Shown here: piece after piece, positions 46,419 to 53,246 of the stretch | Numbering within the stretch: position 1 is the stretch's first letter | How the letters are laid out: each line of letters begins with the position of its first letter | NCBI GenBank assembly: GCA_963664945.1 | Contig: OY761822.1 | Coordinates: forward strand, 4,650,001-4,714,000 | Reading direction: 5' to 3' | Length of the DNA stretch: 64,000 nucleotides | From: UBA6522 sp963664945 | GTDB lineage: Bacteria > Pseudomonadota > Gammaproteobacteria > Steroidobacterales > Rariloculaceae | Position numbers and translations under genes: made by a program | Notes under the pieces: generated by a model | The model's input: the letters and a program-made list of their open reading frames with translations, nothing else | Databases searched by the model: none | What the model was told of the DNA's origin: nothing

Positions 46419-47858
46419 TCAGTCCGTGAGCGCTCGAGTCACCCGCTTGGGCACGAGATAGTCGTCCAGGGCCAGGCTGGAGCAATCGACGCCGACGCCC
46501 GACTGCTTGATGCCGCAATGCGGCAAACTGATGTGGTATTTCACGCCATTGATCTGCACTTCTCCGAAGCGCAGGGCCATCGCGCAACGATCCGCCCGAT
46601 CCGCGTCCGACGTAAAGACGAAGGAAGAGAGACCGGTGTCGGTGGCGTTGGCTGCATCGATCGCACCCGCCTCGTTCTCAAAGGTAATGAGGCTGACAAC
46701 GGGCCCGAAAATCTCTTCGTTGTACAAGGCCATGGACGGCGTGACGTCGGCGAGCACGGTTGGCGCGTAGTAGTGGCCGCCTTCGATACCGGGGGGACGT
46801 CCTCCGCCGGCAAGCAGCCTGGCACCGTGGCCGACGGCATCGTTGACCAGGTTGTGAACTCGTGCCCAGGCGCCGCCATCCACCAGGGGGCCCATATCGA
46901 TATCGCCGGACTTGTCGAACCCGACCCTGACGGCATTGGCGCGGTCGACCACCTTCTTTTCAAACTCCGCGGCAACGGATTTTTCGACCAGTACCCGGTT
47001 GGGCGCAACGCAAATCTGGCCCGAATTGCCGAATTTGACCGCGCAGACGATGTCTGCGGCGAGGTCGAGGTCGGCGTCCGCGAAGACGAGCGCCGGCGCA
47101 TTTCCGCCGAGTTCCATGGAGTATCGCTTGACCGACGTGCTGCCCGCGCGAATGACGTGTTTCCCTGTTTCGGATGAACCGATGAGCGTCAGCATTGCTG
47201 GAATTTTCGAGCGGGAAATCGTGTCGCCGATGGCCCGGTTGTCGCCTGCCAGGATGCTCACAACGCCCGGCGGCAGGCCGATGTCGTGGCACAGTTCTCC
47301 CACCGCGTAGGCCGAGAGCGGCGTTTGAAGCGACGGCTTGATGACAATCGGGCAACCGGCCGCCATCGCCGGGCCGAGCTTGAACGCCAGGTTCAGAAGA
47401 GGGAAATTCCACGCCAGGAATGCCCCGACCACGCCGGCCGGCTCTCGAAACAGGGTGTGGGCATGTGTCCCCTCCCGGTCCGCCAGCGGTTCCGGCTGGA
47501 TCTTCAGAATTTCATCGGCGTAGTACTCAAGGCTGTTGACGAGAGCCTCGAAGTCCTCGAAGGTCGCCGCCCAGGGCTTGCCCAGTTCGAGGTGTACGCA
47601 GTAGCGAAGATGCTCCTCGTGCCCCATGACTGCTTCACGCAGTCGGCGCATCCAGCCAACGCGTTCGGCCACTGGCGCAGCACCCCATGAGTCGAAAGCT
47701 TCCGCCGCCCCGTCAAGCGCCGCCTCGGTTTCTTCTTCCCCGGCTACGGCGATTGCTGCCACAGTTGCTTCCGTCGCCGGGTTCACCACGCTTGCGTAGG
47801 CGCCAGTGTCGACAAGACGGCCGCATATATACAGGTGTTTTGTCAGTGAAGCGGGCAT
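46419..47858 (-). CDS. Aldehyde dehydrogenase, probable 3,6-anhydro-L-galactose dehydrogenase
   Basis: ATG at 47858 is preferred (standard ALDH N-terminus KHLYICGRLVDTGAYASVVNPATE); an upstream in-frame ATG at 47900 abuts an operator. It is 479 residues with the NAD-binding region GSSETGKHV, catalytic Glu in MELGGNAPALV, catalytic Cys in NSGQICVAPNRV and NEEIFGPVVSL. It is the first gene of an operon with the cycloisomerase and a GH16 lipoprotein, 10 bases before the cycloisomerase start. This pairing is the hallmark of the anhydrogalactose oxidation branch of agar catabolism; the substrate remains an inference. Confidence 0.88.
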   Translation of the reverse strand: MPASLTKHLYICGRLVDTGAYASVVNPATEATVAAIAVAGEEETEAALDGAAEAFDSWGAAPVAERVGWMRRLREAVMGHEEHLRYCVHLELGKPWAATFEDFEALVNSLEYYADEILKIQPEPLADREGTHAHTLFREPAGVVGAFLAWNFPLLNLAFKLGPAMAAGCPIVIKPSLQTPLSAYAVGELCHDIGLPPGVVSILAGDNRAIGDTISRSKIPAMLTLIGSSETGKHVIRAGSTSVKRYSMELGGNAPALVFADADLDLAADIVCAVKFGNSGQICVAPNRVLVEKSVAAEFEKKVVDRANAVRVGFDKSGDIDMGPLVDGGAWARVHNLVNDAVGHGARLLAGGGRPPGIEGGHYYAPTVLADVTPSMALYNEEIFGPVVSLITFENEAGAIDAANATDTGLSSFVFTSDADRADRCAMALRFGEVQINGVKYHISLPHCGIKQSGVGVDCSSLALDDYLVPKRVTRALTD

Positions 47859-47901
47859 GCTCCGTTCCGTCGGATCGTTCGTGTCCAGGCGACGTTTCAT
47901 T

Positions 47902-47918
47902 CAAACATCATATGTTTA
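47902..47918. promoter_or_regulatory. Type 2 operator upstream of the aldehyde dehydrogenase operon
   Basis: AAACATCATATGTTT, the closest match to the AAACAT-NNN-ATGTTT consensus, 45 bases upstream of the chosen start. Confidence 0.65.
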
Positions 47919-48163
47919 TGATAGCAAGACCTTTGGCCCGTATTGGATTGGACTCGCTTCGTCAATGTGTGCCGGCGGCCTGTGCGATCAACCGCCCCTT
48001 GCGGAGATTGCCGGGGTGCAGTTCGAACCTCACGGTCCGGAACCCGGTTGGCGTACAATCCGTCATGCGGTTGCTCCCCGTTGGCCATTTGGGGCGGCGA
48101 TCACGACTCGCCGCTCTCAGTCCATGCCGTATACTTCAAGCAGGATTGGCACGGTGAATTTCC

Positions 48164-49399
48164 ATGTCCTTCGACCGCGACCTTGCCACGGAACTGCTGG
48201 AACTCGACGACCGCGATATCGCTCGGTTTTTTGCTGGGCGAGAAACCGAAGTTCGGGCGTTTGAGGCGGCCGTCCGGTCTGCCGGGACCAAGCCCCAGGC
48301 GACGTTTCGCATTTTCCAGGGGGCGCCGGGGTGCGGCAAGACATCCTTGGCGCATCACCTGGCCGAAACATGCTCCGACAAGGTGTTGTTCGTGCCGTGC
48401 GAACCGGACGACCTGACTGACGCGGCGTGTCTGTCGGACCGGATCGAACGCGCCGCCATTGAGCGAGGGGGCGGCATCTCCCGGGCCATGGCTGCGGCCG
48501 CCGAAACGGCTGGGGCACGTCTTGGGGCCAGACCCCTCGCCGACGCCGCCTTGCGCGCCGTGGCGGGCTTCGCGACAGGAGACGCGACGGTCGTGCTGCA
48601 CCTGGACGAGGCCCATGCCCGCGCCCCCGCGGCGGGCGAACGGCTGGTCGATCTTCACACCACGGGTATCGGCGTGCCGTGTGTCGTGATGATGACCGGG
48701 CTCGAGCACACGAGCCTTCGTGTGGCCGACATTCGAGGGTTGTCCCGACTGGCAAGCAGTGCCGTGGTCGACATGGGCGCGATGAAAGAGTCCGAGTGCG
48801 CCGCATCGACGGCGAAGATGCTCGACGCATTGAACGTGTCGGGCGAACCGGCGGAGATGGCCTCCATGGCGCGGCTGACCGGCAAACTCGCACATGAATG
48901 GCCGCAGCATCTGCACTGCGCCCAATCCGCCCTGTGCGAGGAATTGATGCGCACCGATGGCGTGTTGAAGGATGTGAATATCGAACTTGTCCGGGCGCGG
49001 TCCGACGAACTGCGGCACGGGTACTATGAGAGACGGTTGGAATATCCGATATTCAGGATCGACACGTCCGTAACACAGCAGATCCTTGTCGACGTCTCGA
49101 TTGCGCGGCCGTCGAGCAAAACACGCATCCAGTTGCGCAAGCTCTGCGAGGCAGCGATCGATCGGGCCGGTTTGTCCGGCGAGCCAGAGTTTCAGGAACT
49201 ACCGCGAGGCGCGTTCTCCACGGCCTTGATCGAGAAAGGCATCGTGTCGGGCGCAAGCGGCAAATGGGATGTCGCGATTCCGTCGATGGCCGATTGGGCC
49301 GTGAACGAAATCGGAGCCGAACTGCCACGGCGGGACACTCAGGCCGGACTCGCGCGACAACCCATCGCCAGCGGCGGTCCTCGCCAAGTATTGCCTTAG
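48164..49399 (+). CDS. AAA-type ATPase, function unknown
   Basis: A 411-residue P-loop protein: Walker A FQGAPGCGKTSLAHH (~48-62), Walker B VVLHLDEAHAR, and a sensor-like MMTGLEHTS. The C-terminal third, possibly a winged-helix region, ends in low-complexity sequence and has no family I can name. Similar solitary AAA ATPases occur on integrative elements and plasmids. It lies immediately before the tRNA array and points towards it, ending ~55 bases from the last tRNA gene on the other strand. Confidence 0.75.
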   Translation: MSFDRDLATELLELDDRDIARFFAGRETEVRAFEAAVRSAGTKPQATFRIFQGAPGCGKTSLAHHLAETCSDKVLFVPCEPDDLTDAACLSDRIERAAIERGGGISRAMAAAAETAGARLGARPLADAALRAVAGFATGDATVVLHLDEAHARAPAAGERLVDLHTTGIGVPCVVMMTGLEHTSLRVADIRGLSRLASSAVVDMGAMKESECAASTAKMLDALNVSGEPAEMASMARLTGKLAHEWPQHLHCAQSALCEELMRTDGVLKDVNIELVRARSDELRHGYYERRLEYPIFRIDTSVTQQILVDVSIARPSSKTRIQLRKLCEAAIDRAGLSGEPEFQELPRGAFSTALIEKGIVSGASGKWDVAIPSMADWAVNEIGAELPRRDTQAGLARQPIASGGPRQVLP

Positions 49400-49454
49400 T
49401 GCATCGTCTGCACGACTGGCTTGCTAAACGCGGATTGTGTGCCAGGCCCCTTGT

Positions 49455-49532
49455 TGGTACGCGGCCCCCGATTCGAACGGGGAAGCAGATCGTTTTGAGC
49501 GATCCAGGTATGCCAATTCCCGTCAGCCGCGC
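49455..49532 (-). tRNA. tRNA-Leu(CAA), no long variable arm
   Basis: Full cloverleaf with CCA encoded, A73 and a Leu-type long D-loop. Anticodon loop CTCAAAA. The variable region is only TGCTT, whereas bacterial tRNA-Leu normally has a long arm. G-U at pair 1-72. Confidence 0.85.
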
Positions 49533-49534
49533 GT

Positions 49535-49611
49535 TGGTGCGGACCCCCGGATTCGAACCGGGACGCCAGCGGGTTTAAGCCGCCGAGGTATGCCGTTCCC
49601 GTCAGGTCCGC
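49535..49611 (-). tRNA. tRNA-Leu(TAA), no long variable arm
   Basis: Acceptor GCGGACC pairs with GGTCCGC; A73 and CCA encoded. Anticodon loop CTTAAAC. The variable region is GGCGT, five bases only. Confidence 0.85.
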
Positions 49612-49619
49612 GTTTGAAT

Positions 49620-49697
49620 TGGTGGCCGCCCTCGGAGTCGAACCGAGAAGCGCCTGTTTCTAAGACAGGCAGGTATGCCAATTCCCTTCAGACGGCC
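49620..49697 (-). tRNA. tRNA-Leu(TAG), no long variable arm
   Basis: Acceptor GGCCGTC pairs with GGCGGCC; anticodon loop CTTAGAA on stem CCTGT/ACAGG; variable region CGCTT; CCA encoded. It shares the Leu-like D-loop GGGAATTGGCATACC with the CAA gene. Confidence 0.85.
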
Positions 49698-49702
49698 ATG
49701 GG

Positions 49703-49780
49703 TGGCGTCCCCGGCAGGACTCGAACCTGCGCACTTCGGGTTAGAAGCCCGATGCTCTGATCCAATTGAGCTACGGAGAC
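49703..49780 (-). tRNA. tRNA-Arg(TCT)
   Basis: Acceptor GTCTCCG pairs with CGGGGAC; anticodon loop CTTCTAA; D-arm AGCTCAATTGGATCAGAGC; G73 and CCA encoded. Normal fold. Confidence 0.9.
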
Positions 49781-49784
49781 AGGA

Positions 49785-49877
49785 TGGTCCCCCAGGCACG
49801 ATTCGAACGTGCGACCTGCCGCTTATCTGGCGCAAACGGGATATAAGCCCGCCGCTCTACCACTGAGCTACTGGGGG
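49785..49877 (-). tRNA. tRNA-Ile(TAT)-like with a 23-base variable region
   Basis: Acceptor CCCCCAG pairs with CTGGGGG; anticodon loop CTTATAT on stem GCGGG/CCCGT. Between this stem and the T-arm are 23 bases containing CCAGATAAGCGGCAGGTC, reminiscent of a second Ile-type anticodon arm. CCA encoded. Either a class II-like variable arm or a fusion/duplication product. Confidence 0.7.
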
Positions 49878-49882
49878 AAAGG

Positions 49883-49957
49883 TGGACACGCCGGCGGGAC
49901 TCGAACCCGCATGACGAGGGTTGCAGCCTCGGACCTGACCGATTCGGACACGGCGTG
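49883..49957 (-). tRNA. tRNA-Cys(GCA)
   Basis: Acceptor CACGCCG pairs with CGGCGTG; U73, the normal Cys identity base; anticodon loop CTGCAAC; CCA encoded. Confidence 0.92.
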
Positions 49958-49967
49958 CGTTGCGGAT

Positions 49968-50041
49968 TGGCGGGCCAGCAGGGATTCGAACCCCGATCAG
50001 CGGCTTTGGAGACCGCCATCTTGCCATTGGACGACTGACCC
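49968..50041 (-). tRNA. tRNA-Trp(CCA)
   Basis: Acceptor GGGTCAG pairs with CTGGCCC; G73; anticodon loop CTCCAAA; T-loop TTCGAAT; CCA encoded. Confidence 0.9.
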
Positions 50042-50052
50042 GCACGGTGTGT

Positions 50053-50127
50053 TGGCTCGGCGCCCTGGATTTGAACCAGGTCCCCAAGGTTCAAAGCCTT
50101 GTGTCCTGCCGGTTAGACGAACGCCGA
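50053..50127 (-). tRNA. tRNA-Gln(TTG)
   Basis: Acceptor TCGGCGT pairs with GCGCCGA; anticodon stem CAAGG/CCTTG with loop CTTTGAA; G73 and CCA encoded. Confidence 0.92.
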
Positions 50128-50132
50128 TTGGG

Positions 50133-50209
50133 TGGCACGGCTGGGGCGATTCGAACGCCCGTCCTCGACCGTCGCAGGGTCGCGCTCTGATCCACTGAGC
50201 TACAGCCGT
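50133..50209 (-). tRNA. tRNA-Arg(GCG)
   Basis: Acceptor ACGGCTG pairs with CAGCCGT; anticodon loop CTGCGAC. Bacteria normally read CGU/CGC with an ACG anticodon made into inosine, so GCG is unusual. CCA encoded. Confidence 0.85.
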
Positions 50210-50214
50210 ATGTG

Positions 50215-50290
50215 TGGTTGCCCGAGACGGTTTCGAACCGCCGACATCCGCGTTGTAAGCGCGGCGCTCTGCCTTCTGAGCTACCGGGCA
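50215..50290 (-). tRNA. tRNA-Val(TAC)
   Basis: Acceptor TGCCCGG pairs with TCGGGCA; anticodon stem CCGCG/CGCGG with loop CTTACAA; A73 and CCA encoded. Confidence 0.92.
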
Positions 50291-50291
50291 T

Positions 50292-50362
50292 TGGTCGAGG
50301 GGGCCGGAATCGAACCGACAGCGGCGGGGTTATGAGCCCCACCCGAGGCCACCTCCCCCTCA
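50292..50362 (-). tRNA. tRNA-like gene with CAT anticodon, minimal D-arm
   Basis: 71 bases. Acceptor TGAGGGG pairs with CCCCTCG; anticodon loop CTCATAA on stem TGGGG/CCCCG. The D region is reduced to GAGG-TGG-CCTC with no GG loop pair. It could be Met or lysidine-type Ile; charging is doubtful. Confidence 0.65.
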
Positions 50363-50368
50363 ATATCG

Positions 50369-50444
50369 TGGTGCGGGCAGCGGTGATCGAAACCGCGACC
50401 TCGACGTTGGCAACGTCGCGCTCTTCCTGCTGAGCTATGCCCGC
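50369..50444 (-). tRNA. tRNA-Gly(GCC)
   Basis: Acceptor GCGGGCA pairs with TGCCCGC; anticodon loop TTGCCAA on CGACG/CGTCG; CCA encoded. A73 instead of the usual bacterial Gly U73. Confidence 0.88.
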
Positions 50445-50447
50445 GCG

Positions 50448-50517
50448 TGGTCCGCCCTGAAGGAATCGAACCTTCCTCTCCGGGTTAAACGGTGCACAAC
50501 CGATATGCCAAGGACGG
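50448..50517 (-). tRNA. Degenerate tRNA-like sequence, anticodon uncertain
   Basis: Acceptor CCGTCCT pairs with AGGGCGG; T-arm GAAGG/CCTTC with loop TTCGATT; A73 and CCA encoded. The D and anticodon arms cannot both be drawn: one fold gives loop TTGTGCA (GTG) with no D-arm, another TTTAACC (TAA) with a two-base variable region. Probably non-functional. Confidence 0.5.
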
Positions 50518-50523
50518 TGTGTA

Positions 50524-50600
50524 TGGGGCGAACCACCGGACTCGAACCGGCATCGGCCAGGGTCACGACCTGGAGCTTTACCAATTAAGCTAGGAACGCC
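50524..50600 (-). tRNA. tRNA-His(GTG), C33 and mismatched acceptor
   Basis: C73 with an extra 5' G (G-1) is the His signature. The anticodon stem CCAGG/CCTGG carries loop TCGTGAC, so position 33 is C rather than U. Two T-T mismatches lie in the acceptor stem. CCA encoded. Confidence 0.72.
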
Positions 50601-50606
50601 ATCGTG

Positions 50607-50694
50607 TGGCGGAGACTAGAGGGATCGAACCTCTACGCCCTTCCGGACATCACGGTTTTCAAGACCGATAAGCACGCCAGCCTTGCGAGTCTCC
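50607..50694 (-). tRNA. tRNA-Ser(TGA)
   Basis: Acceptor GGAGACT pairs with AGTCTCC; anticodon loop CTTGAAA; a normal long variable arm; G73 and CCA encoded. Confidence 0.92.
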
Positions 50695-50699
50695 GAACG

Positions 50700-50775
50700 T
50701 GGTGCGGACAGCCGGCCACGATCCGGCAACCTCCTGGGTGGAAGCCAGGCACTCTGCCAATTGAGCTATGTCCGC
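50700..50775 (-). tRNA. tRNA-Gly(TCC), unusual T-loop
   Basis: Acceptor GCGGACA pairs with TGTCCGC; anticodon stem CCTGG/CCAGG with loop CTTCCAC. The T-loop is ATCGTGG instead of TTCRANN. A73 and CCA encoded. Confidence 0.82.
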
Positions 50776-50783
50776 CAGGAATG

Positions 50784-50860
50784 TGGTCTGGAAGGCAGGA
50801 TTTGAACCTGCAACCCCCTGCGTCCAAGGCAGGCACTCTGCCAGATTGAGCTACTCCCAG
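50784..50860 (-). tRNA. tRNA-Pro(TGG)
   Basis: Acceptor CTGGGAG pairs with CTTCCAG; anticodon stem CCTGC/GCAGG with loop CTTGGAC; A73 and CCA encoded. Confidence 0.92.
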
Positions 50861-50863
50861 AAG

Positions 50864-50939
50864 TGGTGGACCGTGACCGATTCGAACGGCCGCCCTCGCG
50901 ATTATCCGTCGCGCGCTCTTCCCACTGAGCTACCGGTCC
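50864..50939 (-). tRNA. tRNA-Ile(GAT)-like with G33
   Basis: Anticodon stem CGCGA/TCGCG with loop CGGATAA: anticodon GAT but G at position 33, where U is nearly universal. Mismatch at 7-66. CCA encoded. A second Ile(GAT) gene lies at 51457. Confidence 0.7.
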
Positions 50940-50940
50940 G

Positions 50941-51016
50941 TGGAGATCCGGACGGGATTCGAACCCGCAATTACGAGGTTGAAAGCCTCGTGGCTTAACC
51001 ATTCGCCCACCGGATC
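50941..51016 (-). tRNA. tRNA-Glu(TTC)
   Basis: Acceptor GATCCGG pairs with CCGGATC; anticodon stem CGAGG/CCTCG with loop CTTTCAA; U73 where G73 is usual in Escherichia coli; CCA encoded. Confidence 0.9.
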
Positions 51017-51023
51017 GTGAAGC

Positions 51024-51098
51024 TGGCGGTGCGAATCGGAGTTGAACCGACATCGACTGGATCGACAATCCAGGGCTCTACCGTTGAGCTACCGCACC
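51024..51098 (-). tRNA. tRNA-Asp(GTC)
   Basis: Acceptor GGTGCGG pairs with TCGCACC; anticodon stem CTGGA/TCCAG with loop TTGTCGA; G73 and CCA encoded. Confidence 0.92.
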
Positions 51099-51456
51099 GA
51101 AAAATGAACGACTGAGACTACATCGTTTCCAGCCACCCTTTGGCGGGAGTACCGGTCGTCTTGCCTGACGATCGTTGCCCGTCTGTCCACGGCGGCCCGT
51201 CCGAAACCGGCACCGACGTAAGCGGCCATGACTGCCTTTTTGGGAGTGTGGCGGTTCACTCGTCGTACGTGCCTACTCGGCAGTTCACTTACCGTGAGCC
51301 TTGCGGGCTCCGAATGGGGACTACCCAACCGTGCGGTGTTCTACCAAGGTCCCTCCGCTTGCGACATCGGGACCGCCGAATTGCCCGAGAGCTTCGGCCT
51401 TGAGCCACTTTCGACCCGTACCGGGACGCGTCTTTGCGTTTAGTTCATTGACGTAG
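51099..51456. other. Spacer inside the tRNA array
   Basis: About 360 bases with no T-arm or D-arm signature on either strand and no convincing gene. It may hold decayed tRNA copies or the island's own spacer. Confidence 0.5.
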
Positions 51457-51529
51457 TCGCTACTACCGGAATTGAACCGGCGACCTACCGCTTATCAGGC
51501 GATCACTCTATCCACTGAGCTAAATAGCA
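51457..51529 (-). tRNA. tRNA-Ile(GAT), CCA not encoded
   Basis: Anticodon loop CTGATAA on stem ATCGC/GCGGT; D-arm AGCTCAGTGGATAGAGT; acceptor TGCTATT pairs with AGTAGCG; A73 followed by CTA, so the CCA end must be added enzymatically, unlike its neighbours. Confidence 0.88.
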
Positions 51530-52005
51530 AGGCCCCATTCCGACGTGCGCGCCCCGGTCGCTTCCTCGCCTTTTGGGCCAGGAAATACGACACGCCGCCT
51601 GTCGTTCCCCTACCGGGTACTTGACCGAGAACCAGGACGCCGGCTGCTCACCGGAACCCCGGATCTCTGCACGCGCGCGCTCGCTCGTAAGGCTCGCACT
51701 GCCGCGCACTACCCGTTGCCCTTCACGGTTGACGACGTTGGTATCGCGGGTTGCACCACCACATGTTCTTTCACGGGCCTGCATTCCCGGCAAAGCCGGT
51801 GCGTGAGCCGCGCTACTTCCGCGCATCGCTTGGCCGCTATCCCCGCCGGTTTCCCAGCGAGGACAAGAGGACCGGGCTTGCCTGGGTTGACCGAGCCGAC
51901 AAGCTCGGCGGGACGCCATGGGACGCGCCCCTTTCCCGCCGTTACCGACGGATATCGGCGCCAGGCCGCAAGTCACCGCGTCGGCCGAAGCCGAGGCAGT
52001 GAGAT
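51530..52005. other. Second spacer inside the tRNA array
   Basis: About 475 bases with no tRNA signature. A 157-codon open frame on the minus strand (51503-51976) overlaps the tRNA-Ile gene and looks like Arg/Ser/Gly-rich chance coding in GC-rich DNA. Nothing else is supported. Confidence 0.5.
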
Positions 52006-52081
52006 TGGTGGATCGGGAAGGACTTGAACCTACGCCGCGTCGGCCTTCAACCGACCGCTCTACCGTCTGAGCTACCGATCC
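52006..52081 (-). tRNA. tRNA-Phe(GAA)
   Basis: Acceptor GGATCGG pairs with CCGATCC; anticodon stem GTCGG/CCGAC with loop TTGAAGG; A73 and CCA encoded. Confidence 0.92.
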
Positions 52082-52086
52082 GAAAC

Positions 52087-52171
52087 TGGTGGAGGGGGCA
52101 GGAGTTGAACCTGCACAGCCCGAAGGGCGTCTGGGTTACAACCAGGGTATCTCGCCAGTGAATGCCCCTCC
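52087..52171 (-). tRNA. tRNA-Tyr(GTA)
   Basis: Acceptor GGAGGGG pairs with CCCCTCC; anticodon loop TTGTAAC; long variable arm with CCC-TTC-GGG hairpin, normal for Tyr; A73 and CCA encoded. Confidence 0.92.
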
Positions 52172-52176
52172 GAATC

Positions 52177-52252
52177 TGGAGCTGACGACAGGCATCGAAC
52201 CTGCAACCTACTGCTTACAAGACAGTTGCTCTGCCAGTTGAGCTACGTCAGC
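52177..52252 (-). tRNA. tRNA-Thr(TGT)
   Basis: Acceptor GCTGACG pairs with CGTCAGC; anticodon stem ACTGT/GCAGT with loop CTTGTAA; CCA encoded. It is the promoter-proximal gene of the array. Confidence 0.92.
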
Positions 52253-52354
52253 CAGGGGTGTCCGGGGCAGGCGCATGGACGCACCGCCGGGTCTGTTGCT
52301 GCGGCTGCTCCGCACCACGCGAAGCACCGCCCCGACACATCACACAATCCACGT

Positions 52355-52366
52355 TGTTAAAGATCG
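52355..52366 (-). promoter_or_regulatory. boxA-like antitermination element
   Basis: The minus strand reads CGATCTTTAACA, very close to the rRNA boxA core TGCTCTTTAACA that recruits NusB/NusE. It lies ~100 bases upstream of the first tRNA of the array and just after a terminator-like hairpin. A role in antitermination over the array is inferred. Confidence 0.5.
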
Positions 52367-52380
52367 TCCACCGGGCCACG

Positions 52381-52417
52381 AAAAAAGCCCTGGTGGTTTC
52401 GAACCGACCAGGGCTTT
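52381..52417 (-). terminator. Rho-independent terminator upstream of the tRNA array
   Basis: AAAGCCCTGGT (52384-52394) pairs with ACCAGGGCTTT (52407-52417). On the minus strand the stem is followed by a run of six T. It would stop transcripts coming from the XRE gene before the array. Confidence 0.75.
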
Positions 52418-52427
52418 GGTAGCTGGT

Positions 52428-52456
52428 CTGGAGGGTTCGTTTTGCAAGCCCTCCAG
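52428..52456. promoter_or_regulatory. Second hairpin next to the terminator
   Basis: CTGGAGGG (52428-52435) pairs with CCCTCCAG (52449-52456), 10 bases from the terminator stem. The rest of 52253-52730 holds no supported gene. Confidence 0.55.
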
Positions 52457-52730
52457 AACGGATTTCCGGAGAGGCTTAACGCATGAGTCCACCATGAATA
52501 AATTCATACGAATCCACGCGCATACGGCTCGTCGTCTGCCAATTTCCGGCACACGGGAGCGCGTCGCCGGCTGTGACCACGAGCGCTTGCCCGGCCGATG
52601 AGGCGCCGGCGGCTTCAGATAATCCGAGTTGTATGGATTTCCAAATCATGGGCGCGAACTATACTCGGATTTATCGCCGTGTCAACACTTCAACGGAACA
52701 ATGGGTTCATTCGTAATGAACCCGCCCACT

Positions 52731-53153
52731 CTACGGCTTTCGGACCGTTTTGGGCCGGGATTCACGCACGGACTTCAGCCAGTCTTCCAGGTCCCGCTCC
52801 TGGCCCGCAGTCAAGTCGAGCGCCCCAGCCATGAAGGCGATGGTGTCGATCACCCGGGTCCGTATTGCCGGACCGATTTTCTCGTCCGGGCGCGGGCTGC
52901 CTGTTCCGAAAAGCAACCACTCCGGTGTCACGTGGGTCGCTTCCGCGATCGCGGTCATGAGATTGAGGTTTGGATTGACTGGCTCCAGCGTTTCCAACCG
53001 GTGCAGTCCCGTCTTCGACAATTTGATCCCCTTGCCGGCGAGAATCTTCCTCAACTCAGCCGGTGCGAGCCCGGAACGATTCCTGGCGTCTCTAATGCGG
53101 TTGGAAATGCTGTCGTGAGTGGATCGAAGCTTGTCGTACCCTTTTCTCGCCAT
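52731..53153 (-). CDS. XRE-family helix-turn-helix regulator
   Basis: About 140 residues from ATG 53153; an in-frame TTG at 53222 would add 23. The HTH runs SISNRIRDARNRSGLAPAELRKIL and KLSKTGLHRLETL, followed by the common MTAIAEATHVTPEWLLFGTG. Such small phage-type regulators often govern mobile islands. It is upstream of the tRNA array on the same strand but separated by a terminator. Confidence 0.8.
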   Translation of the reverse strand: MARKGYDKLRSTHDSISNRIRDARNRSGLAPAELRKILAGKGIKLSKTGLHRLETLEPVNPNLNLMTAIAEATHVTPEWLLFGTGSPRPDEKIGPAIRTRVIDTIAFMAGALDLTAGQERDLEDWLKSVRESRPKTVRKP

Positions 53154-53246
53154 GTACAGGAGGATATGACACGCGGTTATCGAAAAAAACTCTTTTGAAG
53201 GCGCCTGGCGCGTCGTTGCCAAAGTCGGCTTCCCATGACCGCGAGC

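Noticed and set aside
48164..49399. Anti-phage ATPase defence gene
   Set aside because: Walker motifs alone do not support a defence role and no partner effector gene is adjacent.
51503..51976. 157-residue open frame in the tRNA array spacer
   Set aside because: It overlaps a clear tRNA gene and has the Arg/Ser/Gly-rich composition of chance frames in GC-rich DNA.
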